Shown: positions 54,301-64,000 of the stretch, piece after piece | Position numbering within the stretch: position 1 is the first letter of the stretch | How the letters are laid out: each line of letters opens with the position of its first letter | Assembly: GCA_026929865.2 (NCBI GenBank) | Contig: CM049397.1 | Coordinates: 35,817,198-35,881,197 of the forward strand | DNA from: Hyperoplus lanceolatus | Taxonomy: Eukaryota; Chordata; Actinopteri; Uranoscopiformes; Ammodytidae | DNA: 64,000 nucleotides | Reading direction: 5' to 3' | Position numbers and translations under genes: made by a program | The notes under the pieces: generated by a model | The model's database searches: none | What the model was told of the DNA's origin: nothing | Seen by the model: only the letters and a program-made list of their open reading frames with translations

Positions 54301-57300
54301 AATGCGAAAGTATGTTCCAGGGCATACGTACAGTACATATCGCTGAGCTGACTCGTCCTTTCTTGCACACTGGGAAAATGGTTTAATTCATACTAAAACT
54401 ATTTCATTGTTGCACCTTTTCTCTGATTGATGTCCTTGGTCTGTTTTGCTTCTTTCTAACCCTATTGTTACCGTTTTGATGGTAGGTGCTGCGACGTCGT
54501 CGTAGTTGACGTCTTCGGTGGGCAGAAGAGTTAGCCATTCTGAGTATCTCAGCCGCTGATTTACCTGAAAAGAAGAAAAAAACACAACACAGTGTAAACT
54601 TAACAGATGGTGATTCCAATCAAATGTGTCTTACAAACAGAAGGGAAAACAGCTTATTTAAAGCTGCTCTGAGAAACTTTAAGTTTGTGTTAATTCTAGT
54701 GCCCCTTTAAGTGTTTTACTACGCCAGCTGTTGTTCCTGGGTGAGAGTACCCATGGCAAAGGCATTAAGAAAAATGATATATAAAAATATAATTCTTTGC
54801 ACCGATGGTCTTGTTTGCTTTTACCTTTATGGTCATCAGAGGGAAAATGAGACTGTTTGAGAAATATTTAAAAGTTCCTCGTAGCACCTTTTGAGATGGA
54901 CTGCAGATAATTTGTTATCCATTATCATCTTAAAAGCTGCAATTCACTTGTGACCTTTTAAGTATTTCCTCCGTGAAATGCAAGTTGAATCCATCAACCA
55001 CTAAACTTATTCTAGCTGTTGATATACAGAATACTTCTGACTCGGTTCTACTTACTTTCACGCCCCAGTCTGCTGCTGCTGCTTTGAGGTAACTCTGAGC
55101 CTGTAAGGAAACAGAAAATTAAAAAAATTAATTCATTCTTTAATTCACATGTTAACCTCATCAGTGTGAACTCAGTCTGGAAAGGCAGTTCAGACAGGAG
55201 GACTATACAGTCTGTTTAAGGGTTCACTCTCTGTGCACAAATTATGTTATGTTTTTGGTTCAGACAACATAATGGAAAGGCTAAAGGAAAATCTACAAAA
55301 CTATTTCAGATTGTAGCTGTTGATATGGATGAGAAAATATTTGATATAGTCCAGGTTCACTTGCCTTGACTGGCACAACGCAGAGCTTCTTCAGTGCACC
55401 TTTGTGCCACGCTCACATATGGAGCTAAAGGGAAAATATAGATATTAATTAATTATTTCAATCACATGTTTAACATCTTTAGTAGTAACTGTATGAGGAG
55501 ATATTTAGTAAGTTATATTGACAACAAGCATTCTCCAGAATCGCTGACTCGACCTTTAAATGTACTTAAAGAGGACCTATTATACTACTTTTCTGGTCTT
55601 AATTTCTTGTTTTACACTGCTATAGAGCAACCTGACACAAATCACATCACAAAAAACTATGTAGATTTTCGGGAAGCTCTTTCTCTTATTTTGGCGATCC
55701 AGCACGTCCTGTCAACACTTGAGTGTGTGTGCTTCGGCAATCTCCGCTCCCTCCGCCTGTGCATCGGCCATCTCCGCTACCCTCCCCCCCCCTCCTGCAA
55801 ACCCCACTCCGTTGTGATTGGTTACCTTCCTTCCGGAACACTTTCAGTGGCGGGAAGCGCGAGCATGGACCTATAAGGGCGCGAGGCAGACGCAAGGCAG
55901 ACGCGAACAGGGAAGTGACAGCATTACCATATATGGAAACATCCGCGTGGTGACTTCACAAAGTTACATGCGACGTCACAAAGTTACAAAGGGTAGACCG
56001 CTTTGAACACGTGACTTCTCGACTGGCTAGAATAGTGTTTAGTGCTCGGCACAGACACCCCAGACGGTCAGCAGGGAATACGTCGAAATGCATGTAGTCA
56101 TTATTTGATAATCTAGTATGGTTAAGCATGACTATAAATCATCATAACAACGTTTATTGGTCATAAAAGTCAAAAAGCATCATAGGTCCTCTTTAAGAAT
56201 GTTCTGACTCATTTCAGTTTAACTTACTGTTCCTGTTGCCCATACTCGGTTGCAGATCTGGAAACGAAGAAACAGTAAAATGGTAAAAAAAAAAAACATG
56301 AGAGGGCCTCATAATTAAATGTCTACGTTTAATACACTTAGATAATAGAGAGTGTGTGATTGTGTGTGTATGTGTGAGTGTTTTGGGGGGAGGGGGCAGA
56401 ATGTGAGTTTCTAATCACCATTTTAAAAGCACTGTTATCCTTGATGTTAATATACAGAAAAATGATTTGCAATCAGATCAGTTTAACTTACTTTTAACTT
56501 GCAGGCTGCTCGTACTCGGTTGCACATCTGGAAACGAAGAAAAAGTCTACATTTCAAACACTTTGGGTGTGTGTGGGGGGGGGGGGGGGCATTAATACGG
56601 ATTTACTTGATCTGTATTTCTCCATAGCTTTGAATGCACCATATATTTTAATAATAGAATGTGAGTTTCAAACCACCATTTTAAAAACAATGTCATCCTA
56701 GAGGTTAATATACAGAAGAATGATTCGGAATTAGTGCTGTTAAACTTACTATTAGGTGGCAGCCATACACTGAGGCTGCTGCTCCCACTGGGTTGCACAT
56801 CTGGAACTGTAGTAAACGGTAAAATGGTAAAAACTGTGAGCAGGCCTTAAATGTAATGTCTACATTTGACAAACTTAGAGACAGAGTGGTGTGGGAGGGG
56901 TGGGGTTAAAAACAGATATAATTTATATCTCTGTATGTAGCCAATGTGTTTGGTGAGCATCATAGTATAAATATGTTGCAGTAAGGAAGTTACAGTTTCT
57001 CTAAGGTCGACTTAAGAGAATTTGTAAACCATTTTCTCCTGAAATTTGCAAATTCAACGACAAACTGCTAATATTTAAATGTATCAAAATGATTAATTTA
57101 ATTTAATTTAATTTAATTCAAATTTAAAAATAATTGTCTGTCACATAGTTACAGAAAATTGCCTTTAGTTTGTGGCTTAAACAACCTGAAAACAACACAC
57201 AAATAATACAAATAACTTTGTAATATTGACACCCTCACATGCTTCAGTACCGTCCATTCATTCAGCTGTTCTTACCCAATGTTTTTTTGCAAGTTGTATT

Positions 57301-57422
57301 TGCTATTCATGCTAGAAATGTTGTAGTGTTGCTGCAGTTAATTCCATAATGAGATTGATCTTTTATTGATGCTTTAAAAGTAATAAAGTCTTACCGGACG
57401 GAATAGATGTTGAGACCCCCAT
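51376..57422 (-). CDS. GIMAP-related gene made of tandem symmetric mini-exons, no GTPase domain
   Basis: Minus-strand exons, all phase 1 to 1: 57422-57395 (MGVSTSIPS), 56806-56750, 56527-56492, 56257-56228, 55424-55365 (GC donor), 55100-55056, 54564-54472, 52609-52553, 52255-52199, 51840-51784, then 51401-51376 ending KSQLKECP and TGA. Joined, they give about 181 aa. The 57-nt exons encode variants of TDVPPVRRRKSLELLTPN and resemble exon 2 of the neighbouring GIMAP8-like gene ([19 protein letters not shown]), which has the same phases. Exon 1 is also short and phase 1, as in that gene. Basic, Ser/Arg-rich linkers dominate and no enzymatic domain follows. It may be a GIMAP gene that lost its GTPase exon, or a gene of expanded linkers. 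Not confirmed as transcribed; exon choice was made by eye. Confidence 0.55.
52809..52862 (-). pseudogene. Decayed member of the mini-exon array
   Basis: A CTACAG acceptor is followed by a frame reading NDEPPKMHSSLERQPHM in array register, but the donor has GAAAGT where the others have GTAAGT, so it should no longer be spliced. Confidence 0.65.
52960..54195. mobile_element. Non-autonomous TIR element inside the mini-exon gene
   Basis: The left end GGCCTCATTTATAAA and right end TTATAAATGAGGCC are inverted, and CCAGG is repeated on both sides (52955-52959 and 54196-54200). The interior has a secondary inverted pair (GCATAAA/TTTATAAA type words) and no transposase. The class is uncertain; a 5-bp duplication would be unusual for a Harbinger-like element. 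Confidence 0.8.
55495..55558. repeat. Family A MITE, right end only
   Basis: TTGACAACAAGCATTCTCCAG through CTGACTCGACCTTT. It abuts the TTAA element that starts at 55566. Confidence 0.75.
55566..56196. repeat. TTAA-flanked MITE, family E
   Basis: TTAAAGAGGACCTATTATAC at the left and CATCATAGGTCCTCTTTAA at the right. The 631-bp, GC-rich interior gives open frames by chance. The TTAA flanks suggest mobilisation by a piggyBac-type transposase. Confidence 0.8.
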
Positions 57423-58520
57423 GATGTCACTGCCAGAAACATCAGACTAATACCTTAGAATGATATGACAGAAAATAATAGCAGTTTTTAAATCGTGACT
57501 TTTTCAAACCACATTTTACCGTGAAACCAGTTATCGGCCCATGCACAGTCTGCGTCGCTTTATTGTATTGCAAGGCTTAGTGAGACGAATAAGGTGTGAC
57601 TAAAGTACAAATGTTTTTGAGGCCAAAAATGAAAAAAATTCAGCTCTGATTCTGAGAGCCTGGAAACCCTTAACACACCTCATGCGTGTCCCACATTCCA
57701 CCAGCATGACAGAGTTGATGTCAGAAGTCTGAGTCCTTATCTGTCTCCCTTCTGCGCTTTTTCTTGTTGTTACTATATGAGGCTACACAACCCTTCTACT
57801 TCAGACAAACTGAACGATTAAAATATCTCGAAACCCCTCACTGCTACTCACCTTGAAGGCCACTAATGCACAACGTCCGAGTCCCCCCAGGAAAGTTTAC
57901 CAGAGAGCACACTTGCATGGACAGAAAAGATGGCGCCAAGTGCAATATCAACTAGTAGAACAACTTTAGAGCTGTTGCAAGATAAAATACCTGCCAAACC
58001 ATCCAGTCAGATAACTATGGCACACACCCAAGAGAAACAGTAACTTGAACTGCTGTAACATACAAAGACCAAATTCCAAAACTGATGAAGTACTGTGTAA
58101 CTCAAAATGACAACCCACTCTTTCTGTATAAGCAGCAGTACAGCAAAAACAGGATTGCGTACAAATGCTATTAAAATACAATTAAAAATTATATCCTGCT
58201 TCCTTCTCTAAATAATTTTTTGAGCTGTTGTTTCCATGGACTTACAGTAATAAGATACAAATGAGCATTTCCAAATATTTTGCCATATCTTTGTGACTGA
58301 CATCCATCTACATGACAAGAGATATAAAAAAACAGTTTTGATTCAGGCTTAGATCATAAACATTGTGTTGGTATTTTTTAAGTATAAGTTACTGTGAATA
58401 CATTACTAGTACATTTAAAAAATATAACTTTATATTTTAGCTCCGTTGGATTTATTTAAAAAATATATCCTCCGTTTTTTATTTCAACGTTACTGTAATC
58501 TCTCAAAAGTTATGATAAAA
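57423..58520. other. Upstream flank of the mini-exon gene
   Basis: Presumed promoter side of the minus-strand gene. No clear TATA box, IRF element or exon was found. Confidence 0.35.
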
Positions 58521-58529
58521 ACACATTTT

Positions 58530-59640
58530 CTAAGGCAAAAGAGCTCATGGGGCCGTGATGTTTAAATGTAATTAACTAATGTATTGCTTGTATAGTACGC
58601 TACATGGTAAAGGAAACACAAATATGGACAATACCAAGAAACAATGTGAGAATGTGTTGCCTTGTACATTATGTTACGTGAGCAAATAAAATATTAATTG
58701 ACAATTTATACATGCACTAAACGTTTGTGTGTGTGTGCGTGTGTGTTGTGCACTTTAGCTGGGTGTGGATAAACTGGAAAAACGTGTTCTCTGTAAACCT
58801 TTGCCTACATGAGGACTCCAAAGTAGGAAAAAAACAGTTTCCCTAAAAACTCATAAACATCTGAGATAACTTTGACTTCAATGTAACTTTAATTTATATA
58901 AGTCATCTTTCAGATTTTGTTTGACCAGTGAAATCTGAAACGCACCTTTAATTTAAATTATTATTGAACACTAAAGAAAACTTTTATATAGACGCTCATA
59001 TAAAGAACTGGTTTCAGACTGAACATTTACATTAAACACAGACTGACCAAACTACCAGAACGAATTGATTCAGAACAAAATACAGAAATTCCTGCATTTT
59101 TTCATGCAGATTTTCATCTGTATCTTTCTGCTTCCAACATAGTAACAGACTGACTGCATTCGCCTGAGGTCATTTTATAAATAATTCCTATCAATAATCA
59201 ATTAAATTCAACCTCAGCCTGGTGCCATTAAATTATCTTTTCTACATTATTGATATAAACTACGTTTAAGGTGTTAGTTTGAATTTAGTTTAAGTTGTGC
59301 TACTCACCTTAAATTTGTTGTCCTTTCACCAAGACGATTAAAATGAAAGTAAAGGACAAGCAGGGGGGTGGGGACTTCTGAAAATGAGCACATGATCAGA
59401 TGTATGTCGATATATTGGTAAACAACCTCTATCCTTCATTTCAAACTGATACAGAGTGGTTTTGATGCGTGAGTGAGTGTGGGGGGAAAAGGAAATATCT
59501 TCTTACGTTAATATCTTTTCAACAGTACTGCAAGTCTTGATCCGTCAAGTTTATGCTTGTCGTTGTATTTCGACTTTATTCTTGACATTTTGAATTTTTT
59601 CTCAAAGTCGATAATGAAAAAAAAAAACGTCCTCCTCATT
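58530..59640 (+). repeat. Segmental duplicate of 61820-62900
   Basis: Collinear similarity over about 1.1 kb, for example GGCCGTGATGTTTAAAT, GGTAAAGGAAACACAAATATG, GACTGACCAAACT and TCATTGTATTT-type words. In the 61.8-kb copy this sequence is the intron directly after a GIMAP first coding exon; here that exon is missing. Confidence 0.85.
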
Positions 59641-59999
59641 TTTTCCTCACCTCTTTTGTGTTGTAGTGCAGAAATACTCTGAGAGTGTCAAATGTTATTT
59701 TTTGTCTCAAATTAATGCATTACCTGCTTTTTGTGTTCACTAAATTATAACTATATCTGTACTTTGGGCTGCTGGTTGGAAAGTATCATAAACACCTGGC
59801 ATTACAGTGCTGTACTATCCATTTTTACAAAGATAAAATACAATTTTAAAAGACCACTGTAAGCTTTTCCCTTTGTAGGCCTACACACCTTTCTATTGTT
59901 CTGGTTTCTAATGTCTGTTGAGAAAAACAACAAAATGCAGCCTCCAACAAGTACTGAGCCAAATCAGCAACCCAGCGTCACTAAATAAAAACATTATGA

Positions 60000-60285
60000 G
60001 ATTCAAAACGTTCCATCATGTTGCAAACAAATTTCTTTGTTTTAATGTTTGCTGTAGGAGAGATCCACTATGAAGATCCTCTTGTGTGCTCTGTGTTTTG
60101 TCCAGTAGGTGATGCACTAACATTAACTAATGAACTAGTCTGTTCCAGAGCTTCTACTGCAGATATGTTTGTATGCAACTCTCTTCATGTACTGATATTT
60201 GCATGTAGACCTACTGTTCATGCTTTTGAAACCTATGAACCTATAGGCTTTAAGCAGATTTACAATAAATGTAATTTTGGTTAAT
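60000..60285 (+). repeat. Segmental duplicate of the GIMAP8-like 3' region
   Basis: Matches 48470-48760: ATGTTGCAAACAA, TTTGTCCAG(C/T)AGGTG, CTAACATTAACTA and GATTTACAATAAAT. It lies downstream of the intron duplicate at 58530-59640 with no GTPase exon between them. Confidence 0.85.
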
Positions 60286-60674
60286 GATGTCCATTTCACA
60301 GCCACACTGTTCATTTTACTATGTCTCAATTGGTGTCGCATTTTTTAATTTTATCACTCTGCACAATATTTTAGCCCTTTTTAGTTTTAGATAGGCAATT
60401 ACACATATAACTCATATACAATTGTATGGCACTGAGGACTCCAACTTATTTTACATTAAGTGTTGCATTTTGTTTTTTTTAAGTAGTTAAATATGAACTT
60501 CAGACTGTACAGTTTTAATTAGTCAAAATGTTCCATAGCTGTTTAAAAATGGGACTCAATCAAACCAGGTTTTCCACAATTGCACTTCTCAGTGTCAAAT
60601 ATTTATAGATTTCTAAAGACATTTGTCGGTTATACTGCTGTTTTTGTAAACGTCAGCCGTGAGCGTTTTTTTAC

Positions 60675-60684
60675 TTTCACTTTC
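60675..60684 (-). promoter_or_regulatory. IRF/ISRE core upstream of the next GIMAP gene
   Basis: TTTCACTTTC on the plus strand is GAAAGTGAAA on the minus strand, a perfect GAAANNGAAA core for interferon regulatory factors. It sits about 200 bp before the donor of the presumed 5' UTR exon, where an inducible promoter element is expected. Confidence 0.6.
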
Positions 60685-60689
60685 ATCGT

Positions 60690-60886
60690 CTTGGAATGGA
60701 GGCAATTAAACGACGGACAAGCGAACCTCGGCTGTTAAGGAGGGAGTAGGTTAAATAGACAATCAGAAAATAAGTGAAGTAGTCTATCATCCACAAGTTT
60801 CGGTTAAATATTAGAAATAAATTTTCAGCACGAGACGGCTGCTTGACATCTTCGGTGCTGCTGAAAATGTAGTCGATCGTCCTCAG
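60690..60886 (+). other. Probable 5' UTR exon of the downstream GIMAP-like gene
   Basis: Ends GATCGTCCTCAG followed by donor GTGAGTG at 60887. A short frame inside (MEAIKRRTSEPRLLRRE, from 60697) closes with TAG, so it would be an upstream ORF. The transcription start is not located. Confidence 0.5.
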
Positions 60887-61711
60887 GTGAGTGTCAGACT
60901 CCATTCACAGCTTGTTTTTTTTTATCACGCAGTAACTTCACTGACGGAGCTGAAAACATTGCACTGCAGTTAACTTAATAGTGCGTGTGTGTGATATGTG
61001 TTCAAATCATTATCATTTATGTGAGGAGTTTTATTCAGATTTACATTATACTCACATACAGAAATTATAAACACTGACACACTATCAGCTCAAGATAAAT
61101 TACTTCAGGTAAATGCGCAGGTGAGTTGGCCTACAGGTGTTTAAATTAGAAACGTTGAGGCAAAAAAAACATTATGCCTATGTGTTTGTATAGGCTATTT
61201 TATTATTTTGTTTTGTTCTATTATCTACATGTGTTTAGTATTTTGGATAAATCTACAAGTAAAATATGTTTATCGCATATCAAGTGTGATGTCGCCATTT
61301 TAAATTCCAGTGGTTAAACTGAACAAAGACGGTAGAGGAGTTACACAATCATCAGATTTAGCCTTCATTAGACACGATTTTTAGTTTATTACTTTTTAAG
61401 GCCAAAATGTTAATGTAAGTAACTCAGCTTAAGTCCTATATAAGTTTAATTCGATTTATTCCCAATCACTGACTTATAATTCTGTTTTGTGACAAGTCTA
61501 TAATGGAACAATAATGTAGGCTACATAATGTGCATTACAAAGTTGAAAAAAATACTTACATGTTAGGGATTATTACTTGTTATCAGGGGGAGGGCTAGTC
61601 TGAATCCCAATTTTGGTTAAGCTGTGACTGAGTTTGCACTGTGAAAAAGTGTGTTTGTTTGTAAAGAAGTATCCTGCTGTTATTTAAATTGCAATAATTC
61701 CTCCTTTAGGT

Positions 61712-61791
61712 TCTTAATGCAGACGTTGATCTTCAGGTAATTCAACTCTGACGTTTGCAGCAGAGTGACATCATGGCGGCTGCAGCATCAG
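61712..61791 (+). CDS. First coding exon of a second GIMAP-like gene (partial at window end)
   Basis: After a CTCCTTTAG acceptor the exon carries a leader and then ATG at 61773, reading MAAAAS plus one base, followed by donor GTGAGT at 61792. It is the clear paralogue of the GIMAP8-like first coding exon (MAAAAK, 41362-41380), with the same phase and similar acceptor and leader. No second or GTPase exon appears before the window ends, so the body must lie beyond 64000. Confidence 0.75.
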
Positions 61792-62899
61792 GTGAGTCAG
61801 TCAGACTTTAAACAAAGTTTCGAAGGCAAAACAGCTCAGGAGGCCGTGATGTTTAAATCTAATTGACTAATTTATTTGGTGTCTTGTATGCTTCATCGTA
61901 AAGGAAACACAAATATGAAAAATAAAAAGAAACAATGGACTCTGTGTGAGCATAAATGAGAATTTGTTGCCTTGTGTGTAACATAAGCATATAAACTATT
62001 AATAGAGAATTAATAGTCACTAAACGTTCTGCTTTGTGTGTGCGTGTGTGTGTGTGTGGGTGTGTCGGTGTGGGTATGTTGGTATGGGTGTGTGTGTGTG
62101 TAGCTTGGTCTGGAAAAACTTGTTCTCTGTAAAACTTTGCCTACATGGCGGGATGTGGGAACTCCAAAGTGGGAAAAAAACAAACATTTGTTCCTTTAAA
62201 TGTCATACACATTTGAGTTAACTTTGACTTCAATGTAACTTTAATTTATATTTTATCTTAAGTTTGAACTGCGAAATCTGAAATGCAGCTTTGATTTAAA
62301 TGATTATTGAACACTAAAGATAACTTTTATGTAAACTGACGGACTGACAAACTTCCTAAACGAATTGATTCAGACCAAAATACAGAAAATCCAAATTTTT
62401 CATTCAGACTGTCATCTGTATATTTCTGCTTCCATCAACAGACTGACTACATTCGCCTGAGGTCATTTCATGAATAATTCCTATCATTAATCAGAATTAA
62501 ATTCAACCTCAGCCTTGTGCCATTAAATTATCTTTTTTACATTATTGATATAAACTATGTTAAGGTGTTAGTTTGAATTTAGTTTTAGTTGTGTTATTCA
62601 CCTAAAATTATTTGTACCTTACACCAAGACGATTAAATTGAAAGTAAAGGACAAGCATGGGGGACTTCAGAACATGAGCAAATGATCAGATGTTTGTAGA
62701 TGTAACAAAAGGTTACAACCTTTATCCTTACCTTCACACTGATTGAGAGTGGTTTTGGATTTGTGTGTGCGTGTGGGGGGTAAAGGAAATATCTTCTTAC
62801 GTTAATTTCTTTAACGGCACTGCAGTCTCGACCTGTCAAGTTTATGCTCGTCATTGTATTTTGACTTAATTCTTGGCATTTTGAATTTTTTCTTAAAGT

Positions 62900-64000
62900 G
62901 GGATGTTGAAACTGATTGCATTTCTCGAGCATTAATAGGCAGATGTCGGCAAACTGACTGCGCAACTAAAGAATATGTCCAGTGAGCTGCCTCCCCCGTG
63001 TTAGTTTCAGTTACAGCCTGTTATGATCATTAGGGCTTTGATGCAAAATTCTGAAGTCTGAACATTACGGTAGGAGCTGTGGTGCAGTTTCTTTAGAGCA
63101 ACTCAACCTGCACTGCAAAACAAAACAAAAAAAGGCAATAAGTCAATCTTTTTGTGGATTCATCCTTATATAAGTCAAGGTACAAATCAATGAGTGGTTC
63201 ACAATCACATCCCTAGTAAAATGTTAATTTTACTCTTAGATTTTAAGGTTTTACTGTTTATTTATTTAGGGTTGCTTTTTAGTTGTAGGTTATGTTTGAG
63301 AAGAACATTTGGGAGTTTAATGTATGCAATGCTGAAAGACTTGGCTAAATAAATAAACAAAACTGCAAAAGCCTCTTTCGGTATTCGGTTTCGGCCAATA
63401 ATTTTCATCTCGGTGCATCCCTAATTTCAGGTGTTTTAGATGCATGTTAGGAATAGTTGATTAGTTTTTGAATTACTAGTATTTTTATTTATTTTTATGT
63501 GTAAATCTGTGGACACCTTAGGTTATAAAGGCAGGACCAGCATGCACCTGGCTGGGTGTGCCTAACCTTTTTTTTTTTTTTACCAACGCAAGAGTCACAG
63601 CACAAGGCAGGATGTCTTTTTGTTTGCTTGTTTTGTTAAAAATAAATCTTTAAGATATCCTCAATCATAAATATAAGCAAATCAGAAACACAGAAACCCT
63701 GCCCCTTCTTTGTCTGTGTAAACCACGTTACCATGGTGCTTCACTGGCCCTATGATTTGAGTTTTATTTGACAAAGGAGACTCGTGTCATCAATATATAT
63801 TCTCTCTACACTCATTACATTATTTGCTTTATTTCACAATGATACAACCTTTTAATTTATAATGTTGTTTTAACTGAATATTCTCTTACATTTTAAATTT
63901 GCCTAAAATTGATTTTGTTTTCTGTTTAAGGGTGCTGAGCCAAGAGAGTCCCACTTGGTGATGACAACCTAAATTTAGTGGATTGTTGTTTGCACATGCT
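62900..64000. other. Intron 1 of the second GIMAP-like gene, no exon found
   Basis: No exon matching the 60-nt linker exon or an AIG1 domain was found. Simple AT-rich sequence with one (T)n run near 63570. Confidence 0.4.

Noticed and set aside
53998-54351. 117-residue plus-strand frame
   Set aside because: It crosses the right end of the TIR element at 54195; chance frame.
55466-55876. 136-residue plus-strand frame, and frames at 55686-56006
   Set aside because: They lie within the TTAA-flanked MITE at 55566-56196 and in an intron of the minus-strand gene.
56261-56275. GGAAACGAAGAAAC as an ISRE
   Set aside because: Spacing does not give GAAANNGAAA, and the sequence is the polypyrimidine tract of a minus-strand acceptor.

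Overview
This window looks like nuclear DNA from a bony fish, most likely a spiny-rayed (percomorph) teleost. The evidence is spliced vertebrate genes with GT-AG introns, a GIMAP (AIG1-type GTPase) locus of fish architecture, and a dense load of fish-type repeats: Tc1/mariner, hAT, RTE/Rex-like and L2/jockey-like LINE pieces, tRNA-derived SINEs, TTAA-flanked MITEs and very long (TG)n, (GACA)n and (GATA)n tracts. Most open frames longer than 60 codons are microsatellite or repeat shadows. Only three complete genes and one partial gene are supported.

Layout. 1-9.8 kb: repeats only (a rearranged Tc1 element, microsatellites, MITEs, a LINE 3' fragment). 9.9-24.4 kb (+): a nine-exon gene for a coiled-coil protein recognised as CFAP157, a ciliary/flagellar protein. 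Its intron 5 holds a hAT element and a decayed tandem cluster of tRNA-Ser(GCT), tRNA-Ala-like and tRNA-Cys(GCA) genes. Several of its exon edges have been locally duplicated into neighbouring introns. 24.4-29.7 kb: intergenic repeats. 29.75-33.7 kb (-): a gene for a RING finger protein with a C-terminal membrane segment (RNF183/223/225-like), convergent with cfap157. 34-41 kb: intergenic, with an 863-bp hAT relic that has perfect 8-bp target duplications.

41.3-64 kb is a GIMAP locus. A GIMAP8-like gene (+, 697 aa, three AIG1 domains, C-terminal CLIA resembling a CaaX box) has a LINE in its first coding intron; that LINE is split by a TIR transposon that itself carries a SINE. Next, on the minus strand (51.4-57.4 kb), a run of short in-frame exons resembles the small linker exon 2 of the GIMAP8-like gene, but no GTPase exon is present. 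A duplicated block at 58.5-60.3 kb looks like the remains of a further GIMAP copy. At 60.7-61.8 kb the 5' exons of another GIMAP-like gene begin, behind a perfect IRF/ISRE core; that gene runs off the window.

The best candidate for something undescribed is the minus-strand array of symmetric mini-exons. Next are the recurrent duplication of exon edges in cfap157 and a tRNA-Ala-like gene with a His-type anticodon triplet. All exon structures were read by eye from frame, splice sites and similarity to remembered families; no transcript or database was consulted.
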